From NCBI GenBank assembly GCA_030704615.1, contig CM060734.1, positions 42,054,042 through 42,118,041 on the forward strand: 64,000 nt of DNA, in the 5' to 3' direction. The notes under the pieces were generated by a model. That model did no database searches, was not told the DNA's origin, and saw nothing but the letters and a program-made list of their open reading frames with translations. This document shows, in pieces, positions 33,262-45,100 of this stretch. This DNA is from Takakia lepidozioides. Its lineage: Eukaryota > Streptophyta > Takakiopsida > Takakiales > Takakiaceae. The translations under genes and the position numbers were made by a program. Numbering within the stretch: the stretch's first letter is position 1; every line of letters starts with the position of its first letter.

Positions 33262-34745
33262 TGGGGTTATCAAGGTTATGTGGAGGGGTTGGGGGTGGCG
33301 TGAGCAGGGTTGAGTGTAGAAGGGTAGGGATAGCTGACAAGTCGTTAGAGAAGGTTGGGGGAGGTTGGGGCCAGCCTTGTCCAAGTGTGGCATTTTGAGT
33401 AAAGGGTAAGGAGGAAGATGAGTTGGGGTCGGTGGATGCAGAGTTATTACTGTTGTATGACGCTTTGAGCTTCTGTCCAGAATGGAGGCAACTGGGGTGG
33501 ATCTGTATTGGGGTAGCAAGTCTTGTGGGGTATGGGGAAAGTGCGGGCAAGGAATCTCACAATCAAGGGTACAAGATGCGGAGGGGTGGCAAAATAGGGT
33601 ACGGAGATGGTGTAAGTATCGGCTGGTTTTGGCCGTAGCTCTGGAGTGCTTAAGGGTAAATTTGGCTGGTTTTAGGAATCGATGCCCTGTGGTGGTGGTG
33701 AGTTGGGTGAGGGTGGTGATATGTTGTTCTTTAAAATAGGTAAGGATGGGTATTTTTTGTTTAGGATGAGAGGTGTCGAACTGGGAGAGAAAGGGGCTTG
33801 TAATCCATGCGAGTTCTAGTGGGGACGAGGTATTAGGATTATCTAGCAGGTCGGTTTGTATACTAATTTTCATTTGTCGCAAAATGAGCAGTGTATGTAG
33901 GGGAATGTAGGCAGGCCTGGGAGTGTAGTGATGGGAGAGAGTAGATGCCATTGTATTTTAGAGCAAGAAATTTGAGGAATCCTTGGTAGATTAGGCCTAA
34001 GCATCCAGGGTCATTGAGGGCCTCTGTTAATTGTGTGCCTAAGGTGCGGGCGTTTGAGATGATTAGGGGGCTTGAGCCAATCCCGTAACTGTTGGTTGGG
34101 AGTTGGGTGAGGGCATTGGGGGTGCTGACAGGCAGGCCACATACACGCTTTGTGAGTTGGATAATGCTCTTATCAAGTTTTTAAATGTCGGGGAGGGAGA
34201 AGGGGGCAGCATGGAAAGAATATTGGACTTGGGTTTGGAGTACTGATTGTATGATTGATAGTTTGGGTCGAATGGCGATGGGGGATTTGAGGAGAGCGAG
34301 ACTTTTATTGGCTAATTTTGATGAGGTGGAATCCTTTTGGACGTGCCAGGTGAGGGATGGGACCAGTTGAATGCCTAGTAGGTGTATGGTTCATCAGGCC
34401 CTAGGAAGGGGAAGGGTTTGTTCTGGTAATGCACATAAAGTTTGCAGTGGGAAGCGACAGCAGTTTTGGTGAGTCGGCTATGGTGGGTTGCCGTGGTGAT
34501 AGCACATTTGTGGAGGCTAAGTTCCATGCCGGACCATTGGTTGAAACGGTATAGTTTGGTGACTTGTCGATTTAGGTGTTGCGGTTTGTGCGCAAGGATG
34601 GCGAGGTCATCGGCATATGCTGCAGCAAAGATTTCACTGGAGGAGGTTTTGTATTGATACCCGAGCTTGCCACGAGCTATCCATCTGAGTAGGGGTTCAA
34701 GAAAGATAATGAATAGGTAGGGGCAATGCGCAGTGGTTCATGGAG

Positions 34746-35715
34746 TCGTTGAGTCGACTACATATTCACTTTAATGAATAAATATCTTTATTCCATTAAT
34801 TGAATTATGAACCCTAATTTCTAGTCGCATGTGCAGTAATTAGAACCACTTGTAATTTCTGCTTTTTCAAATTTTATGTATTTACGTAATTAATTAAATA
34901 GCCTGGATTTTTGCTACGACTCCGGAGTCGTTGACTCCACTTCTGCCCGCCGTCTGAAATGCCCCCGTGGGCCCACATTGTCCGTTTCAACTCTCCAGTA
35001 GTCCCGCTTAATGCCAAGTGGTTCCCGGATTGGTTGGCGGACACCCAGTCGATTTGGAAAAGACACGAATGCTTCTAGTGTTGTGAAGTGCAAGTCCAGA
35101 ATTTCGAGGACTACTGTTGGCTCCCTTGCACCTACATTAATTTACTAGTTTCTTTTGACCATATAGTGGAATAAAAGCCAAGATTCACAAATTTTGGTTT
35201 TCTCCCATTAACATTAAACATGAAGTACGCAAGACACTATTCAAGAATCAGTGTTGGATCATCACCACCACCGCCCACATGGCCAGTGAAGTTTGATACC
35301 AACCTTACTTCCACAGAGGTGGAATATCTAGAGGAAGCTTCGGGATTGATGGTGTTGACACCAGCGTTTTGAAATTGTGTTCTAGTCATTTCAAATTTGC
35401 CTTCAGTCTCACACAAAAGATACACACATAGCTTTCTAATTGATGGCATTGACACCATCAAGATCAGAGTCCGTTCAGATCAGCATGCTTTCCATGTCTA
35501 TGTTTTTCTGACACCCTCATGTGAATTTTTCAATTTTTGTCAACTTTGGTTTCCACGTTTTCTCCATATGTGTCTATATCATCTCACGCCTATAGGGCCT
35601 TCTGTGATTGTCATGTCCACGGTAATAGGGCCCTCTGACATAGAACTACCAAACCGGACGACGGATTATTATTACCCATACCACTAAATCAGGCGGCTCA
35701 CGCGAGCAAGCTCAT
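34746..35715. other. Unassigned spacer with short inverted words
   Basis: The words GGAGTCGTTGAGTCGACT (34751) and CTCCGGAGTCGTTGACTCC (34920) are related and partly self-complementary. Between them the DNA is AT-rich. They might bound a small non-autonomous element. Nothing coding is recognised. Confidence 0.35.
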
Positions 35716-36790
35716 GCTGTAGCGTCGCTGGGATTAATGAAACCTTGGACCGATTGAAGATCTTTTCGTCAATTTAGCTACTGGGTTCTGGCAGATTCCA
35801 CTAACTGATGCTGCAAAGGAAAAGATTGCGTTCACATGCCGAATGGGCATGTTTCAACTTGAAACTATGCCCTTTGACTTCTGCAATCCAACAACTATCT
35901 TTCAGTGTCTCATGGATATAGTCCCTTGTAATTTACGCTGAAATGTCCCTTAGTCTATGTGGATGACATCAATGTTTATTCCTCATCCTTTGACTCTCAC
36001 ATGCTGGATTTGCAAAGCGTCTTCCGCAGGCTACGTACGAGGAGCTTAAATTCTTAGGACACATGTTGCCGACCCTGATAAAATCAAGGTCGTCTGGAGT
36101 ATCCAATTCACAAGGACAAACATTGCATCCGTGCATTCTTGGGCCTTGCTTCATACTATCGTAGGTTCATATTGCAATTTGCTAAGACTGCTACAGCTCT
36201 GACCAGGTTGTTTGTCTAAGGATGCTAGGTTCATATGGGGGCCTAAGAAAAATGTTTCTCTTGAGAGGCTGCAAATCTGCCAGTTTTAATTTATCCTGGT
36301 TTTCTGCAGTCGTTATTGCTTCAGACAGAATCTGCTAATTTGGCTGTTTCTGCCAGCTTGAGTCAAAAAATTGAGGGTAAAAAGCAAGTGGAAGCCTATG
36401 CATCGAGGCGATTAGACGACAAACATGAGAGAAATTACAGCATCATAGACAAGTCCAGGGTCTTACAGTTATTTTTGGAGTCAAGCATGTTAGGCAATAT
36501 TTACATGGTTGCCATTTTGATGTTGAGATAGATCACTTGCCCTTGAAGGCTTTGGAGAGATGGGCATTAACCCTCCAGATGCTTGATTATGATATCAAGT
36601 ATAAGAAAGACAAGGAAAACATCAGTGCTGATGCCATGTCCAGGGGACTCGAAACCAAAGTGCCCAAACTTTATACTACCTTAGAGGATTTGGTGAAGAT
36701 TGATGCAATTACTTCTTTGCCACGACCTGAGTTTGAAAAGCTACTGTTCGTAGACTTTTTTGATGTATGACAGCCCTTATAGACTTGATG
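35716..36790 (+). mobile_element. Ty3/gypsy RT and RNase H remnant
   Basis: A decayed plus-strand pol. It contains FRQF and YWVL-like RT start words, VYVDDINVYSSSFDSHMLDL (the Y-x-D-D box, about 35960), FLGLASYYRRFI (about 36135), and an RNase H-like part with YASRRLDDKHERNYS, then LQMLDYDIKYKKDKENISAD and AMSRGLE. Multiple stops and frameshifts lie between the motifs. It is an old element. Confidence 0.75.
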
Positions 36791-36861
36791 TCTGAGTGGG
36801 ATCTATTGTCATTTGCCGAGGGTTAGGCGATTGTGAGGTGTTGAGCTGAATGGTAGCTGTT

Positions 36862-36968
36862 TTGTGAGGATCTCTGGCACAAAGGGAGATTGTCAATGCC
36901 CGGTGTGCAGGCGGCCTAAAGACAATATCCATTTTCTGTTACAATGTCCGAGGATGCACAAGGAGTGT
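36862..36968 (+). mobile_element. LINE zinc-knuckle fragment
   Basis: The plus strand reads GDCQCPVCRRPKDNIHFLLQ followed by CP. The same pattern ([20 protein letters not shown]) occurs in the kinase introns at 58.0 and 60.5 kb, so this LINE family is dispersed. It sits inside the Ty3/gypsy remnant. Confidence 0.6.
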
Positions 36969-37240
36969 TCAACACCATGTCTCAACGAAATGTGGTCTCA
37001 TGGAATGTGATGATTGGAGGATATACTTAGAATCAGTGTGGTTCAGAGGCTTCAAGATCTACGAGCAAATGGTACAGGAAGAGGTGGAGCACCCTCAAAG
37101 CATGTGGCAACCCAGCAGCTCTGGAACAGGGCAAGCATTTCCATGCGAGCATCATCAAGGCTGGATTTGAGTCAGATCTCCTTATGGGCACTGCCCTTTC
37201 CACTTTTATCCTTTAATTGGATTTTTGGATGGACACATGC
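36960..37240 (+). pseudogene. PPR fragment inside the gypsy remnant
   Basis: Plus-strand frames give GVFNTMSQRNVVSWNVMIGG and then SEAFKIYEQMVQEEVEHPQS with stops and frame changes. It is a single P-motif region between RNase H and integrase pieces of the gypsy element, another sign that PPR sequence is mobile or captured here. Confidence 0.6.
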
Positions 37241-37509
37241 TGTTGTGGGACTCTGTCTAAGAAACTGAGTGGATATTGAGGAGGACTGTCTATATCCTCA
37301 TCAGGCAACACCAGCTACATGGGTCAGGATTAAAATGCAGGAGGATAACCGAGGGGGACACTACTACCTTGCTATGGGTGTGGCCGTGAGTAATGCAGGC
37401 ATGGATAGTCATCTACACGAGGCTCTCATCCACAAGTGTGAGACTGGCACTCACTTAGGTGGCATCACCCCTGAAGACTATGAGACATGTAAACTATCAT
37501 TTACCCTAT

Positions 37510-38000
37510 CACAAGATCAATGAAGAAAAATTGCTTAACGTCAATTTGGTGGCAGGTCAAAAACATGCTGTGGAAGTTTCTAACTAGACCTCTATCCCTG
37601 CACTTTCGGAGCTCTTTCACTAGTCATTTTCTGCTGGTCATCTTGGGGTTACCAAGACAATGAAGCGCCTGTAGGAAAAGTACTACTGGAAGGGCATGAT
37701 AAAGGATGTATCTTTCTTCATCTCCAAATGTGTACCATGCAAGTAAAAAAAAGACCACCTAGAATTGTGCTTCATTACCTTGCAATCAATCCCTGTGACT
37801 GAACAATGTGCTAGGGTTGGTTTAGATCTTGTTGGCCCTCTCAAACCCACGTCCAAGGGACATGCCTACATCGCTTTGCCCACTGATTACATGTCGAATT
37901 GGGTTAAGATACGACCTTTGGTTGTTAAGGATAGTTATGAGGTGGTACAATGTCTTTTATGGCTATCTTAGAGATGGGGCTTTGGTGACATGGCGAGTTG
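37510..38000 (+). mobile_element. Ty3/gypsy integrase remnant
   Basis: The zinc-finger part is visible as SAGHLGVTKTMKRL, then KYYWKGMIKDV and CVPCK, followed by the core VGLDLVGPLKPTSKGHAYIA with NWVKIRPL. This is the integrase order of a Ty3/gypsy element and continues the RT remnant upstream. Stops are frequent. Confidence 0.75.
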
Positions 38001-38049
38001 GTGGGTTGGAGCCGGGGATTGCATGGCACCTTGCCAAACTAGATTAGGA

Positions 38050-39163
38050 TTAGGTTTTCTATGAAAACCTTGGGCTCCGGGTTGGATTATTTTTGGTGTT
38101 CATGACTAGTGTACTATGTGGATGAAAATGTGAGTGTGACTTGGAGCGCAAGTTGGGGGTTTGGGTTTGATGTCCTTACAAGGCAGATTCTCCCCTTAAC
38201 TAATATATCCCGACTATTTTAGGGTTCAGCGGAGAGGAAGTGGCATAATCCACTGGACGAGAATCAACCTTCACAGGCCTCCCTTCTTTATTTGAAACAA
38301 AATAAAATAAATAGGTGCATTAACAACTCGACCTAACTCCCTTCTTCACAAATCCTGATCATGGGTGCCAACATGGGTGCAAACCTCTCTCCAACCTCAC
38401 TCGTCAGGCCATCCTAATCTTCTGATTTTGTTCAAGGAATGCACACCTTAGGGACAACTGTCAGTACATGGGTCAACCTTTCCACACTCTATGTACAGGT
38501 TGAGAACACCTTACAGATTTCAAAAGGTGCCAGAAGACTGTCAACGGTATTAAGATTGAGGGCAATTCCGGATGGGAAACAGGCTGTCCTCAGTTAATGC
38601 ATGAAAAGACCAGGTTCCAAAAGGAGGATTCTAGCAGATTAGAATCATAAAGTACACATTCATAAACACCAGCACTCAACAGAAGTAATGCACGAAGTAC
38701 TCCTTGATGGCATATCGACTATCAACCCCTATGTTCCTTAACTCACAGTGGTACTTTGAAGGGTACACCTGATATTACCCTCCACTGAGCCCCGCATAAA
38801 TTGGGTCTAAATGTCTAAATTCTAACACTAGTTACAGGACGAAGGTTTAGGGCCCTGCACTTATATTGGCTACTGGAGTTTCATAGAGACCACATACTAA
38901 ATAGGCTAAGAGTCACCAAGCCAAACCTGGGACGACACCAAGTCCCACCGTCCCTATTAGCTACCCGAAGTTCTTCCCTTTTATCCAACCCATTTCGAAA
39001 GTGGTACAATATCTCCTACCTTTTGTAAGGCAGGACAATTGTGACCATGTATGGCAGCTAGTGAGACAAGAATTTTCAAATACTGCCCTTCAGAGCATAT
39101 GCTACAAGAGAGGGAGGTAAGTAAAAAGTGGATGTAAAAAGGTGATACAAAGAAATGCTGCCA
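38050..39163. other. 3' flank of kinase copy A
   Basis: No coding sequence seen. From about 38700 to 39163 it resembles 55230-55669, the 3' flank of kinase copy B: both carry a GGTACAATRTCTCCT word (R is A or G) and a GAGAGGRAG word at similar distances from the stop codon. It therefore belongs to the duplicated segment and may hold 3' UTR. Confidence 0.5.
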
Positions 39164-42100
39164 TTAAGAAGAGATTGGTTCATAGGGGTAGGAGAGCCAG
39201 GGGTGTTTGAGGGCCTCATTAGCAGTGGGTCGAGTGATGGGGTTTATTTGCAGAAGGTAGCCCACAAATTCAATAAAACCTTGGTCACCCATGGGCAGGC
39301 GATGAGCCAGGGATGTCTTCTTTGGCAGCAAGTACTCCAACTGGTCCGTATCCTGACACAAACTCGGACAAGAATACAGAGATGGTGCTTCAACATACGG
39401 GGATTTAAATAGCTGTGATCTTAAAGCTGTGACTTACAAGGAAAGCGAAATGAATGACTCGGGGTGCATGTTAACCCGACTGGTCACCCCTGAGAGTGAG
39501 TCTGACATCACGTATATGGTTATGATGTCGTCTCTTTTGATCCACGTCCTGCACCTCCAACTTATCCTTCACTTCTACCGAAGAAACCTTGACTCCAAGT
39601 TGACCACATATCTACTGGAACCAGAAACAGTTTCTCAGCAGGTGCACTCAAGTCAGGTTGGTGCGGTATTCCAGCTCGATTCACTGCATATCCTACCTCC
39701 ACCTCATGTCGAATCAACTGCTGAGAAACTACAACATTCATTTCAACACAGCTCCTCTAATTTTCTAGCTTAAACAGACGTAGCTTGTGGGTGTCCTTTT
39801 ATTCATGGGGTAAACAATACCTGATTCCGCTCATAAAGCATGTGATTTTTGGTGAAGAATTTGTGAGTGTCACGTCCTTTAGACAGAAGCTCTGGGTCAA
39901 TAGGTCCAAGAATGCCCACCACTCGTGCCAGTAGTGTGGCCAATGAATCGTTTTGGAACAGCACCTGTGGCAACCACTCTCAATAGTGTTACTTACTCTG
40001 ATTCGATTCTTCTCCCATGCAAATTACCAACAGGTTACCAGTCAACACACATTTTAGGTTATGCATGGCACAAAGATGACCTCTAACTTAGCATACTGCA
40101 CAAATCGAAATGAAGACAACTTAGGATCCTGAGTCCCAAATTGCAATGATGAATTGCAACACCATCTGATAGTCTCGATAAGACAGAAACGGTAATAGAA
40201 AGGACTCTCACATTGCCAGAACAAAGCTCCGCCAAGATACAACCAAGGGACCACATGTCAATCTTCTGGTCATAGGGAAGACCCAAAATAACTTCAGGTG
40301 CGCGATATGACCGCGACTGCACATAAGAGCAGAGATGGTCGGTCTGGAAGCAACTACTGCCCAAGTCGATCACTTTCACTTCACAGCGACTGTAGCTCTT
40401 CACCAGAATGTTCTCAGGCTTCAAGTCGCAATGAATCAATCCCAGGCCGTGGATGAAGTCCAACGCCTCCAGGCACTGTCGGGTTATCGACTGCCCCCCA
40501 TCAAAACCCAGTACGGTTGTAGTCACACATTAGAGTCCAAGCCTTTCTACTGGGGACTGTGAAATGATATGACATAAAGCAAAGCGCACAGCATTGAGAG
40601 AGAAACAAGAACAGAAGAGAAAAACTTATAACTTCCACAGGAGCCCTCGGCAGCCATGGGACATAAAAGTAGAGAAAGAGGGAAACTTTATAACTTGGCA
40701 GTGAGCTTCATGAGCAGTCCCCTGCCTCCATACATACAGTGCCAGAAATGATACAAGGAGCCCACGAGGGATCTGGCCAACTTCCGCAGAGAGTTAGGAA
40801 GGTATGATGCTGTGATAATCCCTGACGACTATGGAAGTGTCTCTGTAGAAATGACAATTGTGTAGTTACTGCCATTCTGGTCTCCATCTTCGTTGCACAT
40901 AGAACTTTCTGAGATCCTCAGGGATCAGCCGGTTCTTGTCTTGCTTTGTGACGATAACATCTGGTGGTGGATCAAAAGGAAGGAGAGAATGTACTATAAG
41001 AAGTTGTTGGCCGTAACCTTGTGGCTATAAGCAAATTAATGTATTGATTTGGAGATGCGGGGATCAAAACGAAGGAGAGAGATAGGGAGAGAAACTACAT
41101 CCCGAGAAATGAAACAAATAATTCAAACGTCCACAAAGAATGTACTCATAAGACATTGTTTGCCATAGCCTTGTGGCCATGGACCCCAGACCCAGTTTGG
41201 GCAGAACAAGAGAACAATGAGATAGAGAGCTGGAGTTCAACCTGAAGACGGGGCATCGTGAAGTAGACCTCCCCGCCAGACTCACGGTTGTATTTGTGGA
41301 ATTCATACAGATTTGCACGCAGAAGCTCACACACAATGAACAAATGCTCCTGCAAAGGCCTGTAACGATCAGTCTGATCTGACCATTTGCATTGAACCCA
41401 TCCCTTAGCCAGGACGGCACTCAGAGTAGATCCCGTTGGCGATGTTTTCTTACCACACTTACTCTGTATATATCTTTCTACCTTTCAGCCAAGAACACAT
41501 GAAAGAATGGTGAAAGTGAAGGGGCCATACACGGTGATAGAAGTAGTCGTAGAGACGCAAAACATGGTGCTTATCACCAGGGTCATGCTTATTGATAAAC
41601 TTGAGAAGCTTAACCTCATCAAGACTCTGGTCAAAGAAGTCCTTGTTGTTCTTAATGATCTTCATACATACATCCACTCCTGTATGGAGGTCATGCGCCT
41701 GTATGGCTTTGCTGAAGGCAGCAGATCCCAAGTACTCTGTCACATGGTAACGCCCGGCTATGACTGCATTTATCACCACCGGAAAATCCTTATCTTCTTC
41801 AAATCCAGTCCTGTGGAGACCAGCATACATAATTAGTTGTCTGACTTCTTTCTCCTAACTCCACCCATAAAGGTCGACAATGAGCAGGAGAGAGGGAGAG
41901 AGTGTCTTCCATCCCAGGTGTTTCCCCCTTGTCCTCATCAAAATTAATAGAAGAACCAAGATGAAAAATGAAGTGAAACAGGGAGGAGAAGAAGGCAGAA
42001 AAACAAAAAGAATTTAAGGTCTATCGGAAGGACACAGTTGCACTGTGAGAGAAAGAAACAAAGGAAGAAATGCATCCGTGGGAGGCCGGAAGAACCTAAG

Positions 42101-45100
42101 GCAAGGGGAGAGAATGTACTCATACGACGTTGTTTGCCATAGCCTTGTGGCATGGGGACAGAGAGATTGATAGATTCAGAATCAATGATGCCCAACTACT
42201 ACCGAGTTTCCACTCAGCAGCCCAGACAAAGAATTTTAGATGATGAGGGGTCTGGTAATGAAATACTAGAGCCACTCCCTCTCTTCATTCACCATTACTT
42301 TAGCAGTCACAATGTTTCAGGCAATGTGCACCACAAATAGCATCCTGTTCCCCAAGAAGGAGTGGGTGGCCCAGGATAGGATGTCATTGAGACCTGAGCC
42401 CCAATTTATTCACCGCGGTCTCTCTCCTGCCAGACATAATAATAAAACAGCATATATGGATCCGTTCTTGCGAATCCCATACATCAGACATCACAAGCCA
42501 TATTCCAACATCCAAGAACAAACCTGTTCTTCCGATGCACAATCTTAAGATTGAAGGTTTCAAACTCATCCTCTTCAGCACGTATTCTACGTATTTGTTC
42601 CTGTACAGCTGCAGCTTCCTCAGCTTCAGCAGCCATGGCATCAGCCTCTTCTCTGGTTTTCTGGTCAACTTCCAGCAACTCTTCTTCCTCGTCTTCTTCT
42701 GCTTCTTCCTCATTGTCGTCTTCCTCCTGACAGTCCAGCTTCACATGAGAACCCTGTCTTGCCTCACTCTGTGTGTCACTCTTAACACATCATCATATCA
42801 ACCATAACAGAAAATTAAAGTATACAATTAGATCTTAACATGCTTTACATGAATACACATCTGGGCACAGTGGATTTATGTCTTTCCCCTCCGACGCATG
42901 GCGGAGGAGGAGGTGGCTTCACAACTGCTACTACAGTTTTCACAGCAAATACACCAACATTTATGAGTGGAAAAGCTGGTCCACAACTCAATCTCACAAA
43001 TGGAGGGCTGTTGATTTTACTATGCCAGTTCAATTGAGATTCTTACCTTGGAGAAATTGCATCTCACAGGATCCATGGCACCAGGGCTATGGATATGCGA
43101 TTTATCAGAATAATGAAAATGTGTCGCAATGCATATCATACAACCCATCCAAACCTGATCATAAAGATGCTTATCCAACAGAAAAGTGCACAGCAATTTT
43201 GTCTAGAATTGGCTACCTTTTACAATCCATGCCTTGTCTCATCATGAAAAGTACACAGCTTGCAAATCTATGCTGCATGCATGCTTTAGGACTAGGATAT
43301 TTCTTTGCAGAGTCATAGGAAAAGTAAGGAGGTTTAGAATGCACACAAAAATCCCTTAGGACAATCACTCAACCCAAGGACAAAAACTGAAATCAAAGTA
43401 TCAGCCTAAGAGTCACCTTAGCTTCACCGCTGCCATACCCATCACTTGAATGGGCAGATACAGTAGAGCGGGTTGAAAGTGCTGGGTTGCGAAGTGCTTC
43501 ATCACGTGAGCTTACAATTGGTGATGATTCATTGCTCTTGCGTCTCCAGGAAGCTAACGGATCATTCGGCCCCAGTACAGCATTCCCATAGTCCTCTCCC
43601 TCCTCTCCATGAGCCAGGGCAGAAATATCCCTCACTGACCACAAGGACTTCCCTGAATCTTCCCTTGAGACAACTGCCATATCTCCAACACTTGTGGAGG
43701 GAGATGGGAATGAAAACCCACCAAACCCCAATCCCCCACCCATTTCAAGCTCTTTCTGAAAATGATCATCTCCAGTTTGAGTGAGCCCCACCTTTGATGA
43801 CGCCACCTCCCCATTCTCTTGATGCTCAAATGAATAGCCTCCCTCTGGACCATGACTCTCAATACTACGTCGCTTGCGACTAGCCCACGGATTGTTGTAG
43901 TATCTAAGAATCAGTTCATCTTCCTCATCCTCTTCATCCTGGCCACTGGCACTCTCTGCCTCCAGTACTTGTCCACTATCGTCCTCCACATCCCCAAACC
44001 TATCCACTTGAGACGATGAACTAGCTTGTCCACCACCCTGCACTCCATACACACCCCCACCAAGCTCACCAGTGTCTATGTCCCCTTCGGAACTCCCACC
44101 CACCAAGCTCTCTCTCAGTTCACTGCCAAACTCTGCCACCTCGCTACTAACACCCACTCCACCAAAGCGGACTGAACCAAGTCTATTATCCCCAAGTTCA
44201 AAAGTGGCACCATCTCCTTGTACAGCTTTTTCATCTCCTTCCTCTTCAACACAAGCAGAGCCTTGCCATATCGGATCTCCGTGCTCCAGCATCAGCGCCT
44301 CGGTATCCAAAAGCTGACTGTCGTACTCCCCATGGTCAAGCAAGTGGTTACCACTGGCAACCTGCCAGCAGAACAATTTTAACCCATGGATCCACAGCCA
44401 ATGACATAACCTGTGGAGACAGGAACTGTTACCGGACATCTTCTGGCTTAGAAGACCATCCCCTAATCATGCATCATTACTTTACAAAACAAAACTGGGT
44501 TCCCAACATGTGTTGACAAACAATGCGTTGAATTAACCAACAAACCTATCATGTACCAACATTAACCTATCGTCCATCGGCAAGTGACTGCAATGCATCA
44601 GCACAAGATAGCAATTTGCAAGAAACCAGCCAACCATTGTGCAGAGAATTCATTCCTGCACATGTACATACGCCTCAAAATTTCACCTAAAACGGCACTG
44701 ATATAGCACAAAAAAGAGGTGGGGATATGCATGACCCGCCCTTTCACAATCTCAAAGTCAAATTAAAGAGAAAAAGGAATATAGATCCAGCAATTAAGGA
44801 AGACTAGGAGCATTTAAAAGAAGCAGAATAAGAGCTGCAATACACACTTATGCTTCTCAAGGTGGCATATCAACGAATAACATGTCAGCCATGATTTGGT
44901 TATCTTTCCACAGCTAATCTCCAGTCATTGCAGTGTGAAGATTATTCACACCACACTCTCTATTTACATACATTACATTCTACTCTATGCATCATTGCCT
45001 CCCAGTTTATGCAACTCACCTGGGACTGCAATACGTCCAGCTCACCAGCCTCTATGTGCCCAAACAACTCATTAGTGTGGATTTTGTCCATTTCTGCCTG

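Larger units (their letters stand above)
30971..34745 (-). mobile_element. LINE 3' half: RT end, chromodomain, RNase H, zinc knuckle
   Basis: Minus-strand non-LTR element. In reading order it has PYLFIIFLEPLLRWIARG (34.72 kb), AAAYADDLAILAHKPQHLNR (the RT catalytic Y-A-D-D, about 34.61 kb), YTYLGIQLVPSLTWH, the RT thumb, then a 405-codon frame (32734-33951) with a chromodomain-like module. A Pro/His-rich stretch follows, then RNase H (SHYTDGSLTKPNAGYGVY, RAELMAIFEALSLLD, IFTDSLTSLF, VRSHTGIQGNE), and finally a Cys/His knuckle (CPLCSNTHHECDTWPHLLSQ then CTH). Frame changes occur near 32.73 kb, 32.15 kb and 31.6 kb, and a 27-G tract interrupts RNase H. The endonuclease and RT start are missing; the break at about 34.73 kb coincides with the point where the 14985 fragment ends. 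Confidence 0.8.

Noticed and set aside
42512-42744. Glu-rich frame as an independent small gene
   Set aside because: It is an exon of kinase copy A, in frame with [14 protein letters not shown], which is conserved in copy B.
43473-44317. Plus-strand Ser/Pro-rich frames opposite the kinase regulatory exon
   Set aside because: They are antisense shadows of the long acidic exon of copy A; the same shadow appears opposite copy B.
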